Origin: Prolixibacteraceae bacterium UBA1413
GTDB taxonomy: Bacteria; Bacteroidota; Bacteroidia; Bacteroidales; Prolixibacteraceae
DNA length: 64,000 nt
Assembly (NCBI GenBank): GCA_002304925.1
Contig: DBPT01000029.1
Location: forward strand, 1 to 64,000
Direction: 5' to 3'
Shown one piece after another: positions 18,298 through 27,738 of this stretch. Made by a program: the position numbers and the translations under genes. A model generated the notes under the pieces. That model saw nothing but the letters and a program-made list of their open reading frames with translations. It did no database searches and had not been told where the DNA came from. Positions within the stretch are counted from its first letter, which is position 1. Each line of letters begins with the position of its first letter.

Positions 18298-21200
18298 TTA
18301 TCTGTAGTTGAGATTTTCAGACAGGAATTTTTCTGCGAATTCTATGGTGATTCCTTTGCGGCGGGCGTAATCCTCCACCTGGTCGCGACCGATTTTTTCA
18401 ACCCCGAAATAGCGTGATTCCGGATGGGCATAATAGTGTCCGCATACCGAGGCATTGGGATACATGGCAAAATGCTCGGTAAGGGTGATGCCGGCTTTGT
18501 CGGCCTGAAGGAGGTTCAGCAGGGTCTCCTTTTCAGAGTGTTCCGGGCAGGCGGGGTATCCCGGGGCAGGCCTGATGCCCTGATACCCGGAGCGCAAAAG
18601 GTCGCGAAGGGAGAGGTTTTCTTCCGGAGCGTAGGCCCAAAGTTCTTTGCGTACCACCAGGTGAAGGTATTCGGCAAAGGCCTCGCCGAGGCGGTCAGCC
18701 AGCGACTCGAGGAGCAGAGCTTTGTAGTCGTTGTTCTCTTCCCGGAATTGATCTTTCCACTTTTCAATTCCTATGCCTGCGGTCACGGCAAATCCCCCGC
18801 AATAGTCGGCCCTTCCCGAAGTGAGCGGCGCCACGAAATCGGCCAGACAGAGATTGGCTTGTCCCTCCTTTTTCTTCTCCTGCTGACGGAGGTGGCGGAA
18901 GACTCCTGCCAGTTCCCGCCGGTTTTCATCCCTGAAAAGAAAGATATCGTCGCCCGAGGCATTGGCGGGCCAAAGCCCGATGACCCCGTTGGCCTGCAGC
19001 ATTCTGTGGGCAATGATCTCATCAAGCAGTTCGTTGGCTTCGGCATAAAGCTTCCGGGCGGCCTCCCCCTGGCGGGGATCATCGAGAATCTGCGGAAAAT
19101 GCCCTTTCAGCTCCCAGGCAATGAAGAAAAAGGTCCAGTCGATGTATTCCCGGAGTTTCGCAAGTGGAAAATCATGGTAATGCTTTACTCCCGTGAATCG
19201 GGGAACGTAAACGGGTGATGTCTGCCAGTCTGTTACAGGTTTGTTTGCCCTGGCCTGCGCCAGTGTTACATACTCGCGGGGTTTGCGTTGTTCCTGGAAA
19301 CGGCGGATTTCCCCGTACTCCTCCTCTACCTGCTTCAGAAAATCCTCATTTCCGGCCAACAGGGAAGCCGCCACCTGCGTGGAGAGGGAAGCGTCCTTCA
19401 CATGGATTACCGGAGCAGAATAGTGCGGGGCGATCTTTACGGCGGTATGGATTTTGGAGGTAGTCGCTCCCCCGATGAGCAGGGGCAGCTTCAGCCCCCT
19501 GATTTGCATCTCCCGGGCCACCTCGGCCATCACCTCCAGCGAGGGGGTGATCAATCCGCTGATCCCCACAATATCTGCCTGTTCAGCAATCGCCGTATCC
19601 AGAATCTTACCGGTGGGTACCATCACTCCCAGGTCGATCACCTCATAGTTGTTGCATCCCAGCACCACGCCCACGATGTTCTTTCCGATATCATGCACAT
19701 CACCCTTCACGGTGGCCAAAAGGATCTTTTTTCGCTGTTCCGGGAGGGGGAACTTCCCCTTGTCGGCTTCTATGTAAGGCAACAGGAAGGCCACTGCTTT
19801 TTTCATCACCCGGGCCGATTTGATGACCTGGGGAAGAAACATCTTCCCCGATCCGAAGAGTTCGCCCACGATGTTCATTCCGTCCATCAGGGGACCTTCA
19901 ATGATGCTCAGGGCGGGAGTGTATACGTTTACCGCTTCCGCCATATCCTCATCGACAAAGTCGGTGATTCCCTTCACCAGGGCGTGGGCGATCCGTTCTG
20001 CAAGAGGCAGATGACGCCACTCTTCTTTCCGCTCTTCAGGCTTTCCGTTGGACTGAAGCCGCCCGGCAAAATCAAGGAGCCGTTCCGTAGCGTCGGATCG
20101 TCGGTTCAGTACCAGGTCCTCCACCCTTTCGAGCAGTTCAGGTTCTATTTCATCATAAATCTGGAGCATCCCCGGGTTGACGATGCCCATATCGAGACCC
20201 GCCGCAATGGCATGAAAGAGGAATACCGAATGCATGGCTTCCCTGACGGTGTCGTTACCCCGGAAGGCAAAGGAGACATTGCTGATGCCCCCGCTGGTGC
20301 GTGCATAGGGCAGATTCTGCTTAATCCAGCGGATGGCTTCAATATAGTCGACAGCGTAATTGTTGTGCTCTTCCAGTCCGGTGCCGATGGTGAGCACATT
20401 GGGATCCAGGATGATGTCCTCGGGAGGGAAGCCCACCTCTTCCGTCAGGATCCTGTATGCGCGCCCGCAGATCTCCTTTCTGCGTTCCAGGGTATCGGCC
20501 TGTCCCTGTTCGTCGAAGGCCATCACCACTGCTGCCGCCCCGAAGCGCCGGATGGTCAGGGCATGCGCCCTGAAGAGCTCCTCGCCCTCCTTGAGGCTGA
20601 TGGAATTGACGATGGCCTTTCCCTGAATGCACTTGAGGCCGGCTTCGAGCACCTCCCACCGCGATGAGTCGATCATCACGGGCAGGCGGGCGATGTCAGG
20701 CTCCGCCATCATCAGGTTGAGGAAGGTGACCATCTCCTTTTCCGCGTCTATCATGGCATCGTCAAGATTGACGTCGATGGCCTGGGCGCCGTTTTCGACC
20801 TGGTCGCGGGCAATGGCTAATGCCTCTTCATACCTGCCCTCCCGGATAAGACGGGCGAATTTGCGGCTTCCAGCCACATTGCAACGCTCCCCGATGTTGA
20901 GGAAGTTGTTCTCCGGGGTGATGACCACAGGCTCAAGACCGGTAAAGCGGGTGAGGTGGTCGTGGGGGGTCACCTCATGAGGGCGGGCCGTCGCTGCCGC
21001 ACGGGCAAACTCCCGGATGTGGGCAGGGGTGGTGCCGCAACACCCTCCCACGATGTTGACATAGCGGTGATCGAGATAATCACGGATCTCGGCGCCCATG
21101 ATTTCCGGAGTTTCATCGTAGCGTCCGAATTGGTTGGGCAGGCCGGCATTGGGATGGGCGCTCACAAAAAAGGGCGCCTTCCGGGAAAGCTCCTTTAAAT

Positions 21201-21963
21201 AGGGTTTCATTTCGGTAGCTCCCAGCGAGCAATTCAGACCGATCGACAGCAACTTCACATGGGAAAGGGTATAGAGGAACGCCTCAAGGGTCTGTCCCGA
21301 AAGAGTACGCCCGCTGGCATCGGTAATGGTTCCCGAAATCATAAGCGGAATGTCCTGACCACGGGCTTCAAGGGCTTCCTCAATGGCCACCAGGGCCGCC
21401 TTCGCATTCAGGGTGTCAAAAACGGTTTCCACCAGCAGAATATCAGCGCCCCCGTCAAGAAGCCCTTCCACCTGCTCCCGGTATGCAGCTTTTACCCCAT
21501 CGAAGGTGACCGCCCGGTAGCCCGGATTGTTTACATCGGGTGAAAGCGACAGGGTTTTGTTGGTGGGCCCTATGGCGCCCGCCACATACCGGGGCTTTTC
21601 GGGATCGATGGCTGTGAACTCGTCAGCCACTGAGCGGGCAATTTCCGCAGAAGCTTTGTTCATGGCATGCACCCACCCCTCGGTATGGTAATCGGACTGC
21701 GAAATGGGGTTGGCATTGAAAGTGTTGGTCGACAGGATATCGGCGCCCGCCTCCAGATACTGCCGGTGAATCGAGGCAATCACTTCAGGCTTCGTCAGCG
21801 ACAGGATATCGTTGTTTCCCTTCAGGTCGTGCGGGTGGTTGGCAAACAGCTCTCCCCGGAAATCCTCCTCGGTAAGGTTGTAATCCTGGATCAGCGACCC
21901 CATGGCCCCGTCCAAAACCAGGACGCGGTGTTTCAACTCTTCATAAATATCTTTCCTGATCAT
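18298..21963 (-). CDS. metH: Cobalamin-dependent methionine synthase (full length)
   Basis: A 1221-residue five-module enzyme moving a methyl group from methyl-tetrahydrofolate to homocysteine through cobalamin. The homocysteine module (about 1-325) has Cys in [10 protein letters not shown] and the zinc pair Cys308-Cys309 in [11 protein letters not shown]. The pterin module is about 345-610 ([18 protein letters not shown]). The cap is about 640-740. The B12 module has DVHDIG with cobalt ligand His757. The C-terminal reactivation module is about 900-1221 and includes [12 protein letters not shown], the AdoMet-binding signature. It starts 3 nt after the stop of the COG2122 gene, so the two form an operon, linking methionine formation with homocysteine supply. 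Confidence 0.97.
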   Translation of the reverse strand: MIRKDIYEELKHRVLVLDGAMGSLIQDYNLTEEDFRGELFANHPHDLKGNNDILSLTKPEVIASIHRQYLEAGADILSTNTFNANPISQSDYHTEGWVHAMNKASAEIARSVADEFTAIDPEKPRYVAGAIGPTNKTLSLSPDVNNPGYRAVTFDGVKAAYREQVEGLLDGGADILLVETVFDTLNAKAALVAIEEALEARGQDIPLMISGTITDASGRTLSGQTLEAFLYTLSHVKLLSIGLNCSLGATEMKPYLKELSRKAPFFVSAHPNAGLPNQFGRYDETPEIMGAEIRDYLDHRYVNIVGGCCGTTPAHIREFARAAATARPHEVTPHDHLTRFTGLEPVVITPENNFLNIGERCNVAGSRKFARLIREGRYEEALAIARDQVENGAQAIDVNLDDAMIDAEKEMVTFLNLMMAEPDIARLPVMIDSSRWEVLEAGLKCIQGKAIVNSISLKEGEELFRAHALTIRRFGAAAVVMAFDEQGQADTLERRKEICGRAYRILTEEVGFPPEDIILDPNVLTIGTGLEEHNNYAVDYIEAIRWIKQNLPYARTSGGISNVSFAFRGNDTVREAMHSVFLFHAIAAGLDMGIVNPGMLQIYDEIEPELLERVEDLVLNRRSDATERLLDFAGRLQSNGKPEERKEEWRHLPLAERIAHALVKGITDFVDEDMAEAVNVYTPALSIIEGPLMDGMNIVGELFGSGKMFLPQVIKSARVMKKAVAFLLPYIEADKGKFPLPEQRKKILLATVKGDVHDIGKNIVGVVLGCNNYEVIDLGVMVPTGKILDTAIAEQADIVGISGLITPSLEVMAEVAREMQIRGLKLPLLIGGATTSKIHTAVKIAPHYSAPVIHVKDASLSTQVAASLLAGNEDFLKQVEEEYGEIRRFQEQRKPREYVTLAQARANKPVTDWQTSPVYVPRFTGVKHYHDFPLAKLREYIDWTFFFIAWELKGHFPQILDDPRQGEAARKLYAEANELLDEIIAHRMLQANGVIGLWPANASGDDIFLFRDENRRELAGVFRHLRQQEKKKEGQANLCLADFVAPLTSGRADYCGGFAVTAGIGIEKWKDQFREENNDYKALLLESLADRLGEAFAEYLHLVVRKELWAYAPEENLSLRDLLRSGYQGIRPAPGYPACPEHSEKETLLNLLQADKAGITLTEHFAMYPNASVCGHYYAHPESRYFGVEKIGRDQVEDYARRKGITIEFAEKFLSENLNYR

Positions 21964-21966
21964 AAT

Positions 21967-22725
21967 TTATGCTGAAGAATGTATAAACCGGACTTCAAAA
22001 TTACCACGGATTCCAGTTTTATCTTCGCAAATGATGACCAGAGAGCGGATTTCGGGGAATTGTTCCGAATATTTTAACACCGGTTCAATATCGGCGGGGG
22101 TTTTCACGCGATTGGCAAGGGCGGTGGCCCAGGCATCGGCGAGAACCGGGGAAGCGCAGGCGACCATCACCGCATCGGCTTTGCCGAAACTCAGGGAGTG
22201 GCCTACGGTGCCTGAGGAAGTGCACACACCGCAGGGGGTTTCTCCGGCGGGAATCAGAATACCGATTTTTTCAGAGAGGGGGGAATCGCCAGCGTAAATG
22301 GTCATCAACAGATCTTCTTTCAGCAACAGGAAATAGTCTCCCCCGTTTTCTACGATCAGTTCCTGCAGCGGGAAGTGTTTTCTGATTTTTTCAGCAGCGC
22401 GAAGGGCGAACATACCGGCCACCGCGGCCATGGGGCCCGTTCCGCTGCGGGTGCAGGCAGCGGCCATCTCCTGGGCTTCGGGGGGCGCCCCCGGAAAAAG
22501 TTTCAACGGCTCCAGGGAGGCCCCGAAGGGCGGAAACTCATGGATATAGGAGTCGAGTCTTGTCCTGAGATCCATCACCTCATGCAGGGCCACCTCCGCA
22601 ATCTCCTTCCGGAAGGAGGCATGATCCATTCCTATCCAGAGGTCGGTTTCCAGGTACTGCACCGTGAAGGAGGCAAACCGGGCGGGATTGAACTGCTGTC
22701 GATAACTCCGCGGCTGGTATTCCAT
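21967..22725 (-). CDS. UPF0280/COG2122 protein, homocysteine-biosynthesis partner (ApbE-like fold)
   Basis: A 252-residue protein matching the UPF0280 pattern: SGTGPMAAVAGMFALRAAE, IVENGGDYFLLL and GVCTSSGTVGHSLSFGKADA. From established work on anaerobes, COG2122 proteins act with COG1900 and NIL-ferredoxin proteins in making homocysteine from aspartate semialdehyde and sulfide. Its exact role is unclear. Here it sits directly upstream of metH with a 3-nt gap. The ORF is open to 22923, but that extension reads into the R1 repeat and through non-homologous sequence; the ATG at 22725 (MEYQPRSYRQQ) is the sensible start. The partner genes lie 4.6 kb upstream at 27328-28898. Confidence 0.88.
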   Translation of the reverse strand: MEYQPRSYRQQFNPARFASFTVQYLETDLWIGMDHASFRKEIAEVALHEVMDLRTRLDSYIHEFPPFGASLEPLKLFPGAPPEAQEMAAACTRSGTGPMAAVAGMFALRAAEKIRKHFPLQELIVENGGDYFLLLKEDLLMTIYAGDSPLSEKIGILIPAGETPCGVCTSSGTVGHSLSFGKADAVMVACASPVLADAWATALANRVKTPADIEPVLKYSEQFPEIRSLVIICEDKTGIRGNFEVRFIHSSA

Positions 22726-22838
22726 GCTTCTAAAAATACAACAAAAACAGATACCATTGCCCTTTTTACACTGGTACCTTTTGTTCAGAAAGGAGAAGCA
22801 TTCCAGGTTTTTCCAAAGGTATACGCCGGAAGAATTAA

Positions 22839-22988
22839 AACTCCCCCGCAGAGCAGCGGGAAACGAATTCCGCGAAGCCGGGATGAGTTCGACGGGTTTC
22901 AGAACCGGATCAGCCAAAAGCACAGACCATGTATTTATGCTTATCTGACACAGAGAACGGATGTAGTCAATCCGCTCTCCGGAATTCA
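22839..22988 (+). repeat. Interspersed repeat R1, copy B
   Basis: A 150-nt copy of the element also found at 14862 and 41671, in the same orientation. CCCGC-AGAGCA-GCGGG, GAAGCC/GGGTTTC (one wobble pair) and CGGAT-GTAGTCA-ATCCG can each pair as a hairpin. It lies between the 5' side of the COG2122 gene and the 3' end of the T9SS-tail fragment. Translating its minus strand gives a spurious peptide LKPVELIPASRNSFP, also obtained from copy C. Confidence 0.78.
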
Positions 22989-23508
22989 GATAATCCGGCT
23001 AAAAATAGCTCCCGGATTACCGGAACTTTCCGGTACTCCGGGAGCTTCAAGGGAGAAGGAGGGGTGGACAACCTTTTGACGATTTTCCTCACCTGACGGC
23101 CCAAAGAAGTCTCTATGTCCATAAAGTATATACCCGGCAGGTAATTGGCCATGGGCAGAAACATTTCCGGAGAAGAAATGGCAGAGGTATAAACCACCCT
23201 TCCTGAAATGTCAGTCAAACGAAGCCGGCCGTGGCCCATGATTCCAGAGATGCGGAGTTCCGAGGTCAGCAGATTGGGCCACACCCTGAGTTCACTTCCC
23301 GACAACTCGCTGATGGGAGTACTCAGAGTGAAGTTGGCCGTCAGTGACCGGTTGCCTGACAGCGTGAAGACATAGCTGGCCTGGGTGCTCACCACAGTGG
23401 TCCCTTCTGTCCAGTTCACAAACTCATACCCCTTGGAGGGCGTGGCGGTCACCGTGACCGAAGTGCCCTGGGTGAAAGTGCCCCCCGCCGCTTACCGTGA
23501 CACGGCAT
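22967..23508 (-). pseudogene. C-terminal fragment of a T9SS-secreted protein (InlB-type repeat plus sorting tail)
   Basis: The minus-strand frame reads from about 23508 as TVSGGGTFTQGTSVTVTATP, continuing to YEFVNWTEG and SYVFTLSGNRSLTANF, one InlB_B/bacterial beta-sandwich repeat. A type A T9SS sorting domain follows (LRVWPNLLTSELRISG, LTDISGRVVY, YLPGIYFMDIET, RKIVKR). Everything N-terminal to the repeat is missing: the frame meets an oppositely oriented gene fragment near 23490-23510. After KIVKR the frame stays open through a terminator hairpin (23001-23046) to a TGA at 22967, so the normal stop seems lost. It is the remnant of a larger secreted protein and shows the lineage once had or has T9SS. 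Confidence 0.75.
23001..23046 (-). terminator. Hairpin terminator inside the readthrough tail of the T9SS fragment
   Basis: AGCTCCCGGA (23007-23016) pairs with TCCGGGAGCT (23037-23046) and an inner TACCGGAA/TTCCGGTA extends the stem. On the minus strand it is followed by ATTTTTA. It was probably the terminator of the original secreted-protein gene. Confidence 0.75.
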
Positions 23509-24047
23509 CAGTATCACTCACGGTACTGAAAGGCGCCGGCTCTGCCTGGGGCGAGATTAACTTCCACCCGTCGATAAAGGCAGGCCTGCAGGATAATCAG
23601 ACATTGCACTATTTCGTGGACCTCCATTCAGGAGCTGTCTGGAATGCTGCAGAGGTGACGGGTCACGAGGCAGAGGTTGACATGGCAGCCTTCTCGTATT
23701 TTACCTCCGGCACCTCATCACCCACACTCACCTGTCCGGGATATTCCTCAGCACTTACAGACTATCCCATGTTCGGATCATGGGATGTAAGGAACCAGAC
23801 AATGTATGACTACTACACTTCTGACAATGACCCGATCACGGTTGAGCAGTTCAATCTGGCCACCAATGACAGCCTGCTGGTTAATGTATACCGGCCGGGC
23901 AGCGTAAGCGATCAGTCGAAATTTGCCTGTACCGGCAAGGTGGTGCCTTTCCGCACCGCCGACGGTAAATACGGCCTTATCAGGGTTATCCATGCCGATG
24001 AAACGCCTTCTGGTGAGATGGAAATTGCTGTGAAGATCCAGAAATAG
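23491..24047 (+). pseudogene. Headless C-terminal fragment of a Bacteroidota surface protein
   Basis: From about AYRDTASVSLTVLKG onward, roughly 185 codons read as a beta-rich extracytoplasmic protein ending FRTADGKYGLIRVIHADE and MEIAVKIQK, a style of C-terminus seen in Bacteroidota surface lipoproteins. Upstream of 23491 the frame is only the antisense of the T9SS fragment, so the N-terminus and signal peptide are missing. The junction falls between two copies of ACCGTGAC, which hints at a deletion or rearrangement. The family is not identified. It is followed 22 nt later by the deleted TonB receptor gene, so the two were perhaps neighbours in one operon. Confidence 0.65.
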
Positions 24048-24069
24048 AATCAAGTAAAAACTACAAAAA

Positions 24070-24570
24070 GTGAAGCTTTCACGATTTATAATATCTGCAC
24101 TGATTATTCTGGCTTTTAATGCCGGTATATCTGCTCAGGGCACCATTACCGGGATAGTCACCGGCGGTGCGGACAGCCGCCCGCTACAGAATGCCGCAGT
24201 AATACTTGACGGAATAAGAGGTGTGACAACCGGAAGTGACGGCAGGTTCATTATTGACAGGGTATCAGCAGGAATCCACACCCTGGAGGCATTGACTGCA
24301 CGCTGGAAAAACAGGTTTGTCAATACTGGATTTCTGGCAAGGTACCAGGGGGCAATGTGGGTGAATGACCAGAACATTTTTGATGAGGTGACAGGCAGCG
24401 ACCACTCCCCAGCATATATTACCATAGACCTCAGGTTGTCACGACTGTTTTGGGAGAAGCTGTCAGTTGACCTGGGGGTGCAGAACATTCTTGACACCAG
24501 GTTCTATGACAGGAAGGGTGCCGTTTGCCCCGACAGGTTCATAACCCTGGAGATGGGATACAGGTTCTGA
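24070..24570 (+). pseudogene. TonB-dependent receptor with large internal in-frame deletion
   Basis: A GTG-started 166-codon frame. Residues 1-23 are a signal peptide, and about 24-77 a carboxypeptidase-regulatory-like domain (GTITGIVTGGADSRPLQNAAVILDG, FIIDRVSAG). Near nt 24300 it jumps straight to the last beta strands of a TonB receptor barrel (ARWKNRFVNTGFLARYQG, AYITIDLRLSRLF, LSVDLGVQNILDTRFYD), ending at the terminal Phe motif LEMGYRF. Receptors of this sort are usually 650 residues or more, so about 500 residues, including the plug and most of the barrel, have been removed without a frameshift. It cannot form a receptor. Confidence 0.8.
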
Positions 24571-24592
24571 TATCACGGAACAGCAAGCACTG

Positions 24593-24670
24593 TTTCCCGT
24601 ACAGGTCAGCGCAGGCCAAAACGGTAAGGGAACTTTATGAGAAAGATATCGTGTGCTTTCGTGCCATGGA
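24593..24670 (+). repeat. Repeat R2, copy 1
   Basis: A 78-nt segment sharing TTTCCCGTACAGGTCAGCGC and GTGTGCTTTCGTGCCATGGA with a copy at 26232-26310, same orientation. It lies 22 nt after the deleted TonB receptor. The rest of the 388-nt gap up to 24958 has no recognisable gene; a near-consensus -7 (TACCTTTA) occurs shortly before 24959. Confidence 0.75.
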
Positions 24671-24958
24671 TAATTGGTCTATTTCATGGCATTGGCCGGG
24701 ATTGAAAAAGACAAGGTGTTATTCCCTGCTGACTCAGGCAATTCTCCGGATTTGCTCTGACAATTCCTGGGATTGTTTCCGTAATCCGGGAAATTGAATA
24801 GAAAAGTGTAGTTTTAAGATGTGAAGCTTTAATGACGACCCGCTACCCCGGGTAGACTGACCGGAACACTGCCTGTTGTCGTAAAATAAGCAGGGAGTGG
24901 GGTGGGAGTGAGGTGAGGAGAAGGAAAGAAACTTTTACCTTTAAATTAAATATCAGCT

Positions 24959-26215
24959 ATGGAAATTGGCAGAAGAAAGTTTTTGAATTTATCTCTTGCG
25001 GGCGGAATCTCATTATTGTATTTACCTGTGAATGCAAATCCGCTTTTTAGTATCAGGAAAAAACCCAGATACTATCTTTCACTGGATACACCAACACGCC
25101 TTTTTGATGAAAAAAGAGGAAGCTGGGCACACCCGAGAGCAGGTATTGTTCCCGGGGCCGGGAAAAATGGATTGCCAAGAGTGGTTATGACTATGAATAT
25201 TATAACCGGAAGCGATGTTTTTAATGAAGTATACGGTTTGCATACCGATGATCTGGGATTAACATGGACCGATCCTGAAGTGTTTGAAACCATGGCTCCG
25301 AGATATGAAATGATAAATGGTGAAAGATTCCCTGTGGCTGTCAGCGATTTCTGGCCACGATGGCATTCAAAATCAAAACTATTGCTGGGAACAGGGCATA
25401 CAGTCGTTTATTCACAGGATTTTGAATTTGCTGCCGGACTACGGCCAAGGCAAACAACTTATTCATTTTATAATCCACTGACTGATTCGTGGGATCCGTG
25501 GCAAAAGATGGAAATGCCGGATCCTGAAAAATTTTTCAGCGCCGGAGCCGGAAGCACACAGAGACACGACCTGGAGGATGGGACTATATTATTGCCGGTA
25601 TATTTTACACCTCCCGGAGGTGATTCAGGAGTTACAATCGTAAGATGTAAACCCGAGAATAAAACGCTGAAATATATTGAACATGGTAATGAATTATTCC
25701 TTCCTGAAGAAACAAGGGGCCTCAGTGAGCCTTCAATTACCTGCTTTGAGGGAGAATATTTCATGACTATCCGCAGCGATAGAACGGGTTTTGTATCACG
25801 TAGCAGTAATGGTCTTAATTTTTCGCCGATAGAGGAATGGAAATTTGATGATGGCACCGAATTGGGCAGCTATAATACCCAACAGCACTGGGTTACTCAT
25901 AGTGAAGGCCTTTTCCTGGTCTATACCCGCCGTGGAGCCAATAATGATCATATTGTGCGACACAGGGCGCCATTGTTCATGGGGCAGGTTGATCCCAAAC
26001 GACTCTGTGTCATTCGCAAAACAGAGCAGATATTAATACCCCAGAGAGGAGCCACATTGGGAAATTTTGGGGTGACCGATGTCAGCCCGGATGAAACATG
26101 GGTAACTGATGCAGAGATTATGTTACATAAAGATGTTGAAAAATACGGTAGCGATGGATCAGTTTTTGCTGCACGTATCCATTGGAATAAACCAAACCGG
26201 CTTTTCAGCCTTTAA
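24959..26215 (+). CDS. Exported sialidase-fold (BNR-like beta-propeller) protein
   Basis: A 418-residue protein with a twin-arginine-like signal (GRRKFLNLSLAGGISLL). The body has sialidase-superfamily features: LHTDDLGLTWTDPEVFE resembles an Asp-box/BNR element, followed by repeated beta-blade motifs such as SRSSNGLNFSPIEEW and GVTDVSPDETWVTDAE. It may be an exo-sialidase-like or other propeller glycosidase; catalytic residues could not be assigned. The gene is clearly more AT-rich than its neighbours and stands between two direct copies of R2, so recent acquisition is likely. No associated carbohydrate genes are adjacent. Confidence 0.68.
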   Translation: MEIGRRKFLNLSLAGGISLLYLPVNANPLFSIRKKPRYYLSLDTPTRLFDEKRGSWAHPRAGIVPGAGKNGLPRVVMTMNIITGSDVFNEVYGLHTDDLGLTWTDPEVFETMAPRYEMINGERFPVAVSDFWPRWHSKSKLLLGTGHTVVYSQDFEFAAGLRPRQTTYSFYNPLTDSWDPWQKMEMPDPEKFFSAGAGSTQRHDLEDGTILLPVYFTPPGGDSGVTIVRCKPENKTLKYIEHGNELFLPEETRGLSEPSITCFEGEYFMTIRSDRTGFVSRSSNGLNFSPIEEWKFDDGTELGSYNTQQHWVTHSEGLFLVYTRRGANNDHIVRHRAPLFMGQVDPKRLCVIRKTEQILIPQRGATLGNFGVTDVSPDETWVTDAEIMLHKDVEKYGSDGSVFAARIHWNKPNRLFSL

Positions 26216-26231
26216 GCATTTCCACGCACAT

Positions 26232-26310
26232 TTTCCCGTACAGGTCAGCGCAGGCCGAAGCGGTACGAGAACTTCAGGAGAAATAATATTGTGTGCTTTC
26301 GTGCCATGGA
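26232..26310 (+). repeat. Repeat R2, copy 2
   Basis: The second copy of the R2 segment (see 24593), same orientation, starting 17 nt after the sialidase-like gene. The rest of the gap to 26510 has a minus-strand open stretch (about 26340-26460, with SIGVVEAVTAEGKAVIDSSG) that looks like a coding remnant of unknown origin. Confidence 0.72.
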
Positions 26311-26510
26311 AGAGATTATATGATTGCTGGCTGAGGCTGTACCGGCCATCACCCGAAGTGTGATCCCTGCTCTGTGACCAGACGAGTCAATAACAGCTTT
26401 GCCCTCTGCCGTCACTGCCTCCACAACACCTATTGACAGCCCGTCAGGAGTTCCCGAGTTTGACAGTTAACGAGGTATAGACTCCCGGGAACCCCCGTAA
26501 ACATTGACCT

Positions 26511-27176
26511 ATGTATATTCGAATTACAAAAAACAGTCGTGGCGATGCTTATTATCACCTTGTGGAGTCTTTTCGCCATGAAGGCAAGGTACGCCAGAGG
26601 GTTTTACTTTCACTTGGGAGGGTTGATGAGGGCAAACTCGAAAAACTTGCCGAAGTCATCAGCAAGCACCTTGATCGTGTAACAGCACTGAACCTTGCAC
26701 AGTCTATTGATATCAGTCAAACTTATCTTTATGGACCATTGCTGATTCTGGAACAATTGACTGAAAAACTTGGGATAAGTTCAGTTCTTTCGGGCATTAC
26801 CAAAAGTCATGACCGTCTCCAGTTTGACTTTGAAAAGGCTGTCTTTTCCATGGTTGCATCCCGGTTCATGGAACCTATTTCTAAACTTGGACTATTTGAC
26901 CGGATGTTAAATCGGTTTTATCCCGGATTGTTCGACAATGAAATTGCACTGCAGCATTTGTACAGAAGCCTTGATCTGTTGAGCACCCACAAAGAGGAGA
27001 TAGAAAGAAAGCTTTTCTACTATGGCAAGGATCTGTTCAATGTTCAGGTTGATGTGCTACTTTACGACCTGACAACCTTACGGTTTGAAAGCACGCGTAC
27101 CGATAAAGCCAATCTTCCCCGATTCGGTTACAGCAAGGAAAAACGCAGCGACTGCACCCAGGTAGTCCTTGGACTA
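26511..27176 (+). pseudogene. Truncated IS1634-like transposase (N-terminal part)
   Basis: A 222-codon frame opening MYIRITKNSRGDAYYHLVES and HEGKVRQRVLLSLGRVDE, the N-terminal pattern of IS1634/IS4-superfamily DDE transposases. The first catalytic Asp lies in VLLYDLTTLRFES. The frame ends at LGL followed by an in-frame TAG where an intact transposase would continue for some 300 residues with the other catalytic residues. Beyond about 27172 the sequence is unrelated (an antisense TPR-like fragment). No terminal inverted repeats were found. It cannot transpose. Confidence 0.82.
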
Positions 27177-27300
27177 TAGTAGAGGGACACCAGGTTGCTT
27201 TTGGCATCGGCCAGGCTCTCTTGATCTCCGGAGACTTCGAGGTAATCGATGGCTTTTAGCAAACAAAAGCAGCGTTTCAGGAGTTCCGGCAGTTTCTTCC
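27173..27300 (-). pseudogene. Fragment of a TPR-like protein
   Basis: Minus-strand codons read LLKRCFCLLKAIDYLEVSG and ADAKSNLVSLYYS, resembling one tetratricopeptide repeat of Bacteroidota TPR sensor proteins. It ends exactly where the truncated transposase begins and has no start or stop of its own. It is probably the cut end of a gene damaged by IS insertion or rearrangement. The match is short, so the assignment is tentative. Confidence 0.4.
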
Positions 27301-27327
27301 TGCATTGTCTACCCTGGTAAAACCTTT

Positions 27328-27738
27328 CTACTGGAAGTTGATATCGAAGAGATGAAGAGGGCAGGCAGGAACACATAGTTCACAAACCACGCACTGGCTT
27401 TTGTCAAATTGGAGTTTCCAGTCGGGGGCGGACAGGGTCAGGGCGCCGGCAAAGCAGACAGCCACGCAGTTGCCGCAGTCGATGCATTTTTCTTCCTGAA
27501 ACCTGATCCGTTTTTCGAGGGGCTCCACTTCCACGTTCTGGCTGGTCAGGTAGGCGATTCCCTTTTCAATATTGCTGGCTGTACCCTGCAGTTCGAGCAG
27601 GAGACTTCCCCGTTTACCGGGAAACACTTCCGCCTTCAGAATATTGATGCGGATGTCGTAATCCTTCACCAGGTGATAGCTGAGGGGCTTGTCCCCGCTA
27701 TCGGGGGGAAAATTGAGAATGAACCGTTTAATGATCAT
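27328..27738 (-). CDS. NIL-domain ferredoxin for homocysteine biosynthesis
   Basis: A 136-residue protein. Residues about 3-78 form a NIL/ACT-like domain (IRINILKAEVFPGKRGSLLLE). The C-terminal part is a two-cluster ferredoxin with Cys85, 88, 91, 95 and Cys116, 119, 122, 126, binding two 4Fe-4S clusters. It overlaps the end of the COG1900 gene by four bases (ATGA), so the two are translationally coupled. In methanogens and other anaerobes, the homologous pair is required to make homocysteine from aspartate semialdehyde and sulfide; this gene would supply electrons or handle sulfur. The start is the ATG at 27738. Confidence 0.92.
   Translation of the reverse strand: MIIKRFILNFPPDSGDKPLSYHLVKDYDIRINILKAEVFPGKRGSLLLELQGTASNIEKGIAYLTSQNVEVEPLEKRIRFQEEKCIDCGNCVAVCFAGALTLSAPDWKLQFDKSQCVVCELCVPACPLHLFDINFQ

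Noticed and set aside
19288..20667. 459-codon plus-strand ORF over metH
   Set aside because: Antisense to conserved MetH domains; His/Gln/Pro-rich composition typical of shadow frames.
24525..24797. 90-codon ORF after the deleted TonB receptor
   Set aside because: It overlaps the end of the receptor frame and the R2 repeat, with no recognisable pattern.
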